DNA of 64,000 bases from M2408 sp040386975 (GTDB lineage Bacteria; Bacteroidota; Bacteroidia; Flavobacteriales_D; Crocinitomicaceae): NCBI GenBank assembly GCA_040386975.1, contig JAZKEO010000006.1:124001-188000 (forward strand). Direction: 5' to 3'. The translations under genes were made by a program, and so were the position numbers. A model generated the notes under the pieces. That model ran no database searches. It had not been told where the DNA came from and saw only the letters and a list, made by a program, of their open reading frames with translations. The first letter of the stretch is position 1. Each line of letters opens with the position of its first letter. Positions 17,957-25,274 of the stretch are shown in pieces.

Positions 17957-18931
17957 CTAAAAATCTTCTCCGGTAGTAAAGCTTTGGTTGTTTTTCCCGT
18001 CCAATACGCCAGCTTTTTGGTATTCGCCAACGCGTTTTTCGAAGAAATTTGTTTTCCCTTGAATTGAAATCATATCCATGAAATCAAAAGGATTTGAAAC
18101 ATTGTAAATTTTATTGTTTCCTAATTCGCTCAACAAACGGTCAGCAACAAATTCGATGTATTGTGACATCAAGTCGCTGTTCATCCCGATTAACTTCACT
18201 GGAAGTGCGTCAGTAACGAATTCTTTTTCAATTTCAACAGCATCACGGATGATTGTTTCAACTTGTTCTTTCGACATTTTTTCAATCACGTGATTGTTGT
18301 AAAGCAAACAAGCGAAATCACAATGCAAACCTTCATCACGAGAAATTAATTCGTTAGAAAATGCAAGTCCTGGCATCAAACCACGTTTTTTAAGCCAGAA
18401 AATTGAGCAAAAAGAACCTGAGAAGAAAATTCCTTCTACTGCAGCAAAAGCAACCAAACGCTCAGCGAAAGTACCTTTATCAATCCATCTCAAAGCCCAA
18501 TCAGCTTTTTTCTTCACGCATTCAAGTGTATCAATGGCGTTGAATAAATGTGTTTTCTCAGCAGTATCTTTGATGTAAGTATCAATCAATAAAGAATATG
18601 TTTCTGAGTGGATATTTTCCATGGCAATTTGAAAACCGTAGAAAAATTTCGCTTCCGTATATTGTACATCTGAAAGGAAGTTTTCTGCTAAATTTTCGTT
18701 TACGATTCCGTCAGAAGCAGCAAAAAACGCTAAAATATGTTTGATAAAATGACGTTCGTTATCATTTAATTTGTTTTCCCAATCAAATAAATCTGAACCC
18801 AAATCAATTTCTTCAGCTGTCCAAATACTCGCTTGTGCTCTTTTGTAAAAACTCCAAATATCATCGTGCTGAATTGGAAACAACACAAAGCGACTGTTGT
18901 TAGATTCTAAAATTGGTTCAATGTTTGCCAT
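17957..18931 (-). CDS. nrdB: class Ia ribonucleoside-diphosphate reductase, small (radical) subunit
   Basis: Holds the diiron centre and tyrosyl radical that starts ribonucleotide reduction, so it needs oxygen for assembly. The 324-residue protein has the radical-site segment AMENIHSETYSLLIDTYIKD, with the iron ligands and radical Tyr in E-x2-HS-x2-Y spacing, and a later RDEGLHCDFA ligand block. The C-terminus (FTTGEDF) is the acidic peptide that docks onto NrdA. It is remarkably like the mammalian R2 protein, including WLKKRGLMPGL and EFVADRL. It is the first gene of the nrdB-nrdA pair. The ATG at 18931 gives the start expected from that comparison. Confidence 0.97.
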   Translation of the reverse strand: MANIEPILESNNSRFVLFPIQHDDIWSFYKRAQASIWTAEEIDLGSDLFDWENKLNDNERHFIKHILAFFAASDGIVNENLAENFLSDVQYTEAKFFYGFQIAMENIHSETYSLLIDTYIKDTAEKTHLFNAIDTLECVKKKADWALRWIDKGTFAERLVAFAAVEGIFFSGSFCSIFWLKKRGLMPGLAFSNELISRDEGLHCDFACLLYNNHVIEKMSKEQVETIIRDAVEIEKEFVTDALPVKLIGMNSDLMSQYIEFVADRLLSELGNNKIYNVSNPFDFMDMISIQGKTNFFEKRVGEYQKAGVLDGKNNQSFTTGEDF

Positions 18932-19392
18932 TTTTCTTTTTAATTATTTATTTAAATTTTTAAGTCAATACAATTTCATTAAGAGTATAAAACCCTATCA
19001 GTTAATTGCTTAGCTTGTTTTTTTGTGTCCTCTTTCCTTGTTAGTAGGAGAATTTTTGAAGTGTAATTTTCTTCGTTTAAGAGGAGTACAAATTTTGTCA
19101 TTTTTCTTCCGTTATGCAAGCTAAAGAAATTCACAATTTCTTAACGTTATCAACATTCAAAACTTAAAGTCCTTTACACTCAACATTTAGCAGTTTTATT
19201 AACAAGATAAAAAAGATATACACAGTTATTTTTTTAACTTTTATCTTTAAAATTATATTGTTGGTCAATCATTTGATAATAAAGCTATTTATCTAATTTT
19301 TTCATAAATTTATGACAAAATAGATGTTAAAAGCGAATAAAAATTTCATACTTTTGAACAATTAAATGTTAGTTTTAAATATAAGTCACTAG
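18932..19392. other. 461-bp divergent intergenic region between nrdB and comF
   Basis: Very AT-rich and without a convincing gene on either strand. It holds the -7 box of comF near its right end, an 8-bp inverted repeat AAGAAATT/AATTTCTT at 19124-19142, and one DnaA-box-like TTATCAACA at 19147. It must also contain the nrdB promoter, but I could not pick out a convincing TAnnTTTG box on the minus strand or a NrdR-type box. Confidence 0.5.
19349..19356 (+). promoter_or_regulatory. -7 promoter box of comF
   Basis: TACTTTTG matches TAnnTTTG exactly and lies 37 bp before the comF ATG. There is no clear TTG at the -33 position, so the promoter is probably modest. Confidence 0.45.
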
Positions 19393-20121
19393 ATGCAAAA
19401 GGTTACACGTTTTTTACTTAAAAACTTCGTTGAATGGAAAGAAAATATCTTGCATTTAATTTATCCAAATGTATGTTTGGTTTGTGAAAAAGAATTATCA
19501 AAATTTGAAAGTGACGTTTGTTCCTTTTGTGTAGAAAATTTAAAATACACGGCTTTTGAGAAATACGAAGATGAAAGTACTTTAGATAAATTGTTTTGGG
19601 GAAGAGTTCAATTAGAACATACATTTTCCTTACTCTATTTTGAGAAAGGAAACCAAACGCAGAAGATTTTACATCAAATCAAATACAAAGGAAAACAAGA
19701 ATTAGGCGAAAAAATGGGGGAATTGATGGCGAAAAGATTGCTGGAAAACCCAAGTAAACTTCACGGAATTGATGTGTTGATTCCAGTTCCTCTGCATTTA
19801 AAAAAACAACATACACGAGGTTACAATCAAAGCGAAGTGATTTCGAATGGACTTTCGGTTGTGTTGAATATTCCTACAAAATTGGATTTTTTAACCCGTG
19901 TGAAACATGCTGAAAGTCAGACTAGAAAGAGTCGATTTATGCGTTGGGACAACATCGAGGAAGCTTTTTTTGTGAACGAAAATCATTCGGATTTAAAACA
20001 CATTGCTATCATTGACGATGTAATTACAACAGGTTCAACATTAGAATCGTGTATGAAAATGATATTGGAAAAATATCCGCAGATGAAGATAAGTGTGTTT
20101 TCTTTGGCGGTTACAAAATAA
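19393..20121 (+). CDS. comF: ComF family phosphoribosyltransferase-like protein
   Basis: Protein of 242 residues with the two ComF parts. The first is an N-terminal zinc-binding module (CLVCEKELSKFESDVCSFC, residues about 30-50). The second is a type I phosphoribosyltransferase fold with the PRPP loop AIIDDVITTGST near residue 210 and KQHTRGYNQSE near residue 140. In naturally competent bacteria ComF helps DNA uptake across the inner membrane; in most Bacteroidota its role is untested. The FAD oxidoreductase gene starts 50 bp downstream on the same strand. Confidence 0.9.
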   Translation: MQKVTRFLLKNFVEWKENILHLIYPNVCLVCEKELSKFESDVCSFCVENLKYTAFEKYEDESTLDKLFWGRVQLEHTFSLLYFEKGNQTQKILHQIKYKGKQELGEKMGELMAKRLLENPSKLHGIDVLIPVPLHLKKQHTRGYNQSEVISNGLSVVLNIPTKLDFLTRVKHAESQTRKSRFMRWDNIEEAFFVNENHSDLKHIAIIDDVITTGSTLESCMKMILEKYPQMKISVFSLAVTK

Positions 20122-20171
20122 TTTCCCGCAAATTAATTCGCAGATATAAAGGAGTAGATAGAATAGAAGAA

Positions 20172-21224
20172 ATGAAAAATAAAACATTAATTGTAGGAGC
20201 GGGGATTTCAGGATTGAGTGTAGCGATTCGCTTGGAGGAAGAGCATATTCCGTATAAAATCATTGATAAAGGGGAAAATTTCAGTTCGAAAGTGGCTGCT
20301 GGAATCATCAATCCTGTTGTTTTTCGTAGAATGGCATTGAGTTGGAGAATTCATGATTTACTTCCCGAAGCGATTGATTTTTATCAGAATTTGGAGAAAG
20401 AATTTGATGACGTTTTTTTGAATAAAATTCCTATTCGACGTGGTTTTGCTCACGAGCAAGAAAAAGATTTGTGGCTCAAAAAAGAAACGGAAACCGAATA
20501 CGTGGATTTAATCAAAACTTTGGATGAGGAAGATTTAAGCTATTCAAAATTGAATAATTTGTGTGGAACGGGACTTGTAAAAAAATCATTTTGGATTTCA
20601 ACAGTTAAACTCATAGACAAAATTCAAGAGAAATTAATCAAAGAGCAAAAACTTGTTCAAGAGGCATTTTTATATACCGATTTTGACGAAACAAAACTCA
20701 CTTATAAAGGAGAAGAATTTGCTAAAATCATTTTTTGTGAGGGATTTCATGGGATTTACAATCCGTATTTTTCCTATTTACCGCTTCAAGCAACAAAAGG
20801 GGAATTGTTGACTGTACAAAGCGACGGAATTCCAGAAGACGAATCCTTAAACAGAAAATGTTTTGTTTTACCAATTGGAAATCATTTATTTAAAGTTGGT
20901 TCAACTTATAAATGGGATTCGCCAGATACAGATTTAACAGAACAAGCAAAAGATGAATTGTGTTCTCATTTAGAAAATTTAGTTTCTTCCAACTATGAAG
21001 TTGTGAACCATGAAGCCGGAATTCGACCAACCGTTTTGGATCGTCGCCCGCTTTTGGGAGAACACCCAACACATAAAAACGTTTTTATTTACAACGGTTT
21101 GGGAGCAAAAGGTTATTTAATAACGCCCCTTTTATCGAAAGAATTTGTGAGTTATTTACTCGGAAAAGCTGAATTGGATAAAGAAGTTGACATCAAAAGA
21201 TATGAAAAATTAGTTTCGAAATAA
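20172..21224 (+). CDS. FAD-dependent oxidoreductase (DAO family)
   Basis: Protein of 350 residues. MKNKTLIVGAGISGLSVAIR is the FAD dinucleotide-binding motif GxGxxG followed by the first Rossmann helix. AAGIINPVVFRRM near residue 40 and the C-terminal block GIRPTVLDRRPLLGEH with NGLGAKGYLITPLL match the D-amino-acid-oxidase/glycine-oxidase superfamily. The open frame extends upstream to 20049 inside comF, but the ATG at 20172 sits right before the FAD motif and is the sensible start. Substrate unknown; members often oxidise amines or amino acids. Possibly cotranscribed with comF. Confidence 0.85.
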   Translation: MKNKTLIVGAGISGLSVAIRLEEEHIPYKIIDKGENFSSKVAAGIINPVVFRRMALSWRIHDLLPEAIDFYQNLEKEFDDVFLNKIPIRRGFAHEQEKDLWLKKETETEYVDLIKTLDEEDLSYSKLNNLCGTGLVKKSFWISTVKLIDKIQEKLIKEQKLVQEAFLYTDFDETKLTYKGEEFAKIIFCEGFHGIYNPYFSYLPLQATKGELLTVQSDGIPEDESLNRKCFVLPIGNHLFKVGSTYKWDSPDTDLTEQAKDELCSHLENLVSSNYEVVNHEAGIRPTVLDRRPLLGEHPTHKNVFIYNGLGAKGYLITPLLSKEFVSYLLGKAELDKEVDIKRYEKLVSK

Positions 21225-21269
21225 AAAAAATCTTAGTTTTGTTTATTGTAATCTTAAAATTAGAATAGT

Positions 21270-21863
21270 ATGGCAAACAGAAGTTATATTTATGGAATTA
21301 AGGACAACAAACACATCAGCATTGGTGAATCTCCGTATAAAATTCCTTATGCATATCAAGTTTTAGCAGCTTACGAAAACTCTGTCATTGATTCAGAATT
21401 ATTTGATAAAAAAGTGGGTATCAAAGCTAACTTCAATTTGGGTAAAAAGGCTTTATATAGTCTTTTGGATTTTTTAGTTGCCACAAAAGAGATGAAAGAT
21501 CATACTGATTTTGTATCAGAAGTTGAAAAAACAAAACTTTTCTTAGACGAAATTGAGGCGGAGCATATTCTTTTAGAAAATGGTGAAATTTATGCTTTGT
21601 ATCAGAATAAAGAAGGACAATACCTTGATGGTCCAGGATTAGAGCGAACAAATGAGTTTGAAAGACAAGATTCTGAATGGATAGGTGAAGATGTTGCAAA
21701 TCTCGAGAAATTTGGGATTCAACCTGAAAAATTATTTCATTTGAATGATGAAACATTAGAGTCGCTTTTTGAATCTTTACTTAAATTAAAAGATACTTGG
21801 AAAGAAAATTTAGGCTTAGATACTTGGCGTTCCATTTTATACTTTCAATTTAATGAAGCTTAA
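21270..21863 (+). CDS. cytosolic protein of unknown function
   Basis: An acidic protein of 197 residues, starting MANRSYIYGIK, with no signal peptide or membrane segment. It looks alpha-helical in its second half (ETLESLFESLLKLKDTWKENLG). The start MANRSYLY-like is shared, from memory, by a group of uncharacterised bacterial proteins, but I cannot name the family with confidence. It lies 45 bp after the FAD oxidoreductase and 79 bp before the PhnA-like gene, all on the plus strand. Confidence 0.65.
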   Translation: MANRSYIYGIKDNKHISIGESPYKIPYAYQVLAAYENSVIDSELFDKKVGIKANFNLGKKALYSLLDFLVATKEMKDHTDFVSEVEKTKLFLDEIEAEHILLENGEIYALYQNKEGQYLDGPGLERTNEFERQDSEWIGEDVANLEKFGIQPEKLFHLNDETLESLFESLLKLKDTWKENLGLDTWRSILYFQFNEA

Positions 21864-21942
21864 TTAAACCAAGATTAGCATCTTAATTTTTTATTCTTAC
21901 TTAAATATTTCGTAGCTTCGTGAAAAATTTAACATTTTAACC

Positions 21943-22521
21943 ATGGCTTTCGAAAAAGAATTAAGTATCAGAAGTGGATCAGTATGTGAATTGTGTTCGT
22001 CTGCAAATGAATTGAGTAGTTTTGAAGTTACACCAAGACAAAACGGAGGAAGAATCGACGATTTTATTTTCGTTTGCGAGACATGTAAAAGTCAAATTGA
22101 GAACTCGGATTTAATAGAAGCAAATCATTGGAGATGTTTGAATGACAGTATGTGGAGCGAAATTCCTGCAGTACAAGTTGTTGCTTGGAGAATGTTAAAT
22201 CGTATCAAAAATGAATCTTGGCCACAGGATTTATTGGAAATGCTTTATTTAGACGAAGAAACTCTTTCTTGGGCAAAAGCTTCAGGTGATGGAGAAGATT
22301 TTGAAGGTATTGATTTTCATAAAGATAGCAACGGTGTTCGTTTGGAATCGGGTGATACAGTCACTTTAATCAAAGATTTGAATGTAAAAGGTGGAGGTTT
22401 TACCGCAAAACGTGGAACTGCTGTAAGAAATATCAAATTAGTGATGGACAATCCAGAACACATTGAAGGTAAAGTTGATGGTCAAACGATTGTTATTTTA
22501 ACGCAATACACGCGAAAGTAA
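21943..22521 (+). CDS. PhnA/YjdM-like zinc-ribbon protein
   Basis: Protein of 192 residues. The N-terminus holds two cysteine pairs (CELCSS and CETCKS, about residues 16-50) that form a zinc ribbon. The C-terminal 70 residues (DSNGVRLESGDTVTLIKDLNVKG ... AKRGTAVRNI) form the compact PhnA beta barrel. Despite the old name alkylphosphonate uptake protein, PhnA is not needed for phosphonate use and its function is not settled. No phn genes are nearby. The gene converges on the sugar transporter at a long hairpin. Confidence 0.88.
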   Translation: MAFEKELSIRSGSVCELCSSANELSSFEVTPRQNGGRIDDFIFVCETCKSQIENSDLIEANHWRCLNDSMWSEIPAVQVVAWRMLNRIKNESWPQDLLEMLYLDEETLSWAKASGDGEDFEGIDFHKDSNGVRLESGDTVTLIKDLNVKGGGFTAKRGTAVRNIKLVMDNPEHIEGKVDGQTIVILTQYTRK

Positions 22522-22548
22522 GATAGAAGACTTAAGACATTAGACAAA

Positions 22549-22601
22549 AGACTTTAAGATTCAGAAGTCAAGACTGTCCTGACTTTTGAATCTTAAAGTC
22601 T
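22549..22601. terminator. long palindrome between convergent genes, probable bidirectional terminator
   Basis: A 22-bp stem (22549-22570 with 22580-22601) has a single G/T position and a 9-nt loop. It contains the words AGACTT and GACTTAAGAC, also present just upstream (22528-22545) and in the paa operon repeats. Being flanked by A- and T-rich stretches, it can end both the PhnA-like gene (plus) and the sugar transporter gene (minus). It looks like a dispersed repeat that took on a terminator role. Confidence 0.7.
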
Positions 22602-22614
22602 TAAAATCTATTTT

Positions 22615-24321
22615 TCAATCCAAAGAAACTCCTTGTTTTTTCAAGATTTTATTTACCCAAAATGCAAAAAATGCTAGGTAGATAAAACAAATTGTTCCTA
22701 CCCAAAAAGATTGTTGGATTCCAGTGATATCGACTAATTTCCCTTGAATAAGTGGAATAATTGCTCCTCCAAGAATCATCATGATTAAAAAAGCAGAACC
22801 TTGAGCTTTGTATTTCCCAAGTCCAGCAAGTGAAAGTGAAAAGATGCATGGCCACATGATGGAACAAAATAATCCAGCCGAAAGAAAAGAGTAAACGGAA
22901 ATCATTCCGCTTGTGCATATTCCAATAATTGTTGCAATTACACCCAATACACTAAAAACTAACAAGGTTTTTGCTGGTTTGTTTTGTGTGAAATAAAATC
23001 CAATTATCAATACTGCGACACAAACGATATACAAGTATAAATCTTTGATTTCGTGTCCCATGATGGCTGAAAATCCAAGTACAATTCCAAAAGCAAGAAT
23101 TGGAATAATTGTCGTTAAGATCGTTTTTGTTTGTTTGCTTAATTCAAATGCGTGAACTGCACTAGCCCAACGACCAATCATCAAACTGCCCCAAAAAAGT
23201 CCAATAAAAGGTGCGGTTTCGATTGAAGAATATCCTCCAAAATCTTCTTGAGAAAGTAGAGCGCTTAGGTTACTTCCAATAGCAACTTCCACACCAACAT
23301 AAACAAAAATGGCTAACATTCCCAAAACCAATTGTGGATATTGCATTGCCCCCCAACCTTCTTTATTTTTTCTTGACATAGCAAACGAAGACAAAATTCC
23401 TCCCACAACAACAAGTAAACCACCTGAAAGCCAAAGCATACGTTCGTGTTCGAGTGGTTTTTTTAAGGTGTCAATTTCTTCTTGTAAAACAGATACTGTT
23501 GATTCATTGGAAGTAATTTTCATTACACTTTCCAATTGCTTTTCAGTTTTTTCAATTTGTTTGGCTTCTTCACTTCTGTAACTACTAAAAACGGGTGAAA
23601 AGCAAGCGATTAGTAAGCCAGTCATGATTAATAAAGAAGCTAAAGCTTTATTAGCTTTTTCAATTTTATCTGTTTCAACGATTTTTCCCGATGGAACTTT
23701 TTTCGAGAAATAAAATAAAGCAGCAATTCCAAGGAAAAGCAAACCAACACAAATGTATAAAATCGAAACTTTATCAGTGGATAAATCTTTCTTCATTTCA
23801 TCTGTAACGACAACAGAGCCAAACAATAGAAAACCAATAATCAATGGTGCAATGGAAGTTCCTAAACTATTGATTGCTCCACCCAAACTAATTCTGTTTG
23901 AACCAGTTTTCTCATCTCCAAGAGCAATTGCAAATGGATTTGCGGCAGTTTGTTGTAAAGAAAATCCAAGTGCAACTATAAATAAACCAAATAACATTCC
24001 GACAAAAACATCTAAGTAAACAGAAATAATCATGGCAGCAGCTCCAAGGGCAGAAAATACAAGCCCATAAACGATGGAATTTTTATATCCCCATTTTCCT
24101 ACTGGATCTGTACCTTTTTGTGTTCCAATGATAAATAAAATCAATGCTCCAACATAGTAAGCAAAGTAAAATGCAAAATCGATGAGTAAACTTTGAAATT
24201 GATCTAAATGAAAATATGTTTTACAAAAAGGTATAAAAATACTGTTTCCAGCGGCGATAAAACCCCAAAAGAAAAATACTGTGATTAATGTTGATAAAGC
24301 TCCGTAGTTTGTTTTTTCCAT
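22615..24321 (-). CDS. FucP/GluP-type sugar:H+ symporter (MFS)
   Basis: Twelve-helix major facilitator transporter, 568 residues. The N-terminal half reads FFFWGFIAAGNSIFIPF and later FSLQQTAANPFAIALG, both typical of the FucP/GluP sugar branch. Family members are about 410-440 residues. The extra length is a central insert near residues 245-290 (ERSEEAKQIEKTEKQLESV-like, charged and coiled-coil-prone) plus additional hydrophobic segments. The transported sugar (fucose, glucose, galactose, N-acetylglucosamine) cannot be read from the sequence. No catabolic genes lie beside it. Confidence 0.87.
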   Translation of the reverse strand: MEKTNYGALSTLITVFFFWGFIAAGNSIFIPFCKTYFHLDQFQSLLIDFAFYFAYYVGALILFIIGTQKGTDPVGKWGYKNSIVYGLVFSALGAAAMIISVYLDVFVGMLFGLFIVALGFSLQQTAANPFAIALGDEKTGSNRISLGGAINSLGTSIAPLIIGFLLFGSVVVTDEMKKDLSTDKVSILYICVGLLFLGIAALFYFSKKVPSGKIVETDKIEKANKALASLLIMTGLLIACFSPVFSSYRSEEAKQIEKTEKQLESVMKITSNESTVSVLQEEIDTLKKPLEHERMLWLSGGLLVVVGGILSSFAMSRKNKEGWGAMQYPQLVLGMLAIFVYVGVEVAIGSNLSALLSQEDFGGYSSIETAPFIGLFWGSLMIGRWASAVHAFELSKQTKTILTTIIPILAFGIVLGFSAIMGHEIKDLYLYIVCVAVLIIGFYFTQNKPAKTLLVFSVLGVIATIIGICTSGMISVYSFLSAGLFCSIMWPCIFSLSLAGLGKYKAQGSAFLIMMILGGAIIPLIQGKLVDITGIQQSFWVGTICFIYLAFFAFWVNKILKKQGVSLD

Positions 24322-24370
24322 TTTTTTATATGTTAAGATGTTAGGACTATAAGATATTAAGGCATTACTT

Positions 24371-24398
24371 CATTTGCTAATTTACTCATTTGCTAATT
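24371..24398. repeat. tandem copies of CATTTGCTAATT at the end of the Sco gene
   Basis: Two copies of the 12-mer (24371-24382 and 24387-24398) are spaced 16 bp apart. The second copy encodes the last residues of the Sco protein, and the stop codon falls between the copies. Short runs built from this word are, from memory, common between genes in Bacteroidota. Confidence 0.5.
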
Positions 24399-25041
24399 GA
24401 TTAATGTCTTCGATTAAATGTGTGACTTCTTTTTCATTTGTTCCGTCGTAATAGCCTCTGATTCGTTGTTGCTTATCGACTAAAACAAAATTGTTAGTGT
24501 GTATGAAATCACTTCCTGCATCACCTAAATTTTGTGCTTCAGCAGGTTTTAGAACAAAAAATGATTTTCTAGCTAATTCGTATAATTTTGATTTTTCTCC
24601 TGTTAGGAAATGCCATTTTGTTGGTATTGCTCCGTGTGCATCAGCATACATTTTCATTTGCGAAACAGAGTCAACTTCAGGATTTACCGTAAAACTTAAA
24701 ATACTTACATCTTTATTTTCAATGAAAGCTTTTTGAACACGTTGCATTTGCATGTTCATTTTCGGACAAATTGTGCCACATGTCGTAAAGAAATATTCAG
24801 CGACAAAAATTTTTCCTTTAACATCTTTCAAGCTAATTGTCTTTCCTTCTTGATTTAAAAAAGAAAAATTACCAATTTTATGTCCATAACCTTTTCGCTG
24901 CATCAATGAATCAACCATTTCTGGATTCAAATCAATTGGATTAATGATTTTTAATTGATGTTTCTCACTTGGTTTTAAATAGTTATAACTCACTATTATA
25001 CCAACAATTGCTATTATTAAAAGGATGATAATTCGCTTCAT
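24382..25041 (-). CDS. SCO1/SenC family copper chaperone/thioredoxin-like protein
   Basis: Membrane-anchored thioredoxin-fold protein that delivers copper to, or keeps reduced, the CuA site of cytochrome c oxidase. One N-terminal helix (RIIILLIIAIVGIIVSYN) anchors it, with the fold outside. The copper ligands are present: CGTIC in FTTCGTICPKM near residue 95, and His in DFIHTNNFVL near residue 180. I used the ATG at 25041 (219 residues). A TTG ten codons upstream is less likely because MKRIII is a normal anchored start. It matches the heme A synthase at 36004 as a cytochrome oxidase assembly factor. Confidence 0.9.
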   Translation of the reverse strand: MKRIIILLIIAIVGIIVSYNYLKPSEKHQLKIINPIDLNPEMVDSLMQRKGYGHKIGNFSFLNQEGKTISLKDVKGKIFVAEYFFTTCGTICPKMNMQMQRVQKAFIENKDVSILSFTVNPEVDSVSQMKMYADAHGAIPTKWHFLTGEKSKLYELARKSFFVLKPAEAQNLGDAGSDFIHTNNFVLVDKQQRIRGYYDGTNEKEVTHLIEDINQLANE

Positions 25042-25121
25042 AATCTTTGACAAATGTATGAAACATAACATTAGTAAGTTTTTTTTAAGCTTATTTTTTT
25101 ATTAGGAATCCAAGAATAACT

Positions 25122-25137
25122 ACTAAATCAATTTAGT
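25122..25137. promoter_or_regulatory. palindrome ACTAAAT-CA-ATTTAGT
   Basis: A perfect 7-bp-arm palindrome in the 233-bp divergent region between the Sco gene and the lectin-like T9SS gene. It is an upstream second copy of the site at 25224-25239. The two sites are 102 bp apart centre to centre, a distance that could allow looping. Confidence 0.5.
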
Positions 25138-25223
25138 AAATCCTTTTAGTTTCTTGATTTTTATTTGTTTATTTTCAAATTTACTTACAAGAGTACAAAA
25201 AATTTGTCTTACGAATATTTTTT

Positions 25224-25248
25224 ACTAAATGCATTTAGTATAATTTTG
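25224..25248 (+). promoter_or_regulatory. promoter of the lectin-like T9SS gene with abutting palindrome
   Basis: The perfect 16-bp palindrome ACTAAATGCATTTAGT (25224-25239) ends 1 bp before TAATTTTG (25241-25248), an exact -7 box. The start codon follows 26 bp later. There is no TTG at the -33 position: the palindrome starts where the -33/spacer region should be, so binding would directly control the promoter. Confidence 0.65.
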
Positions 25249-25274
25249 CCTGTACTAAAATATAAAACTCTCAA

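Noticed and set aside
19147..19155. TTATCAACA, similar to a DnaA box, in the nrdB-comF gap
   Set aside because: A single imperfect box in AT-rich DNA, without a cluster, dnaA/dnaN genes or an AT-rich unwinding array, does not support an origin.
18932..19392. Possible riboswitch or NrdR boxes upstream of nrdB
   Set aside because: I could not find paired NrdR-type boxes or a recognisable conserved aptamer core.
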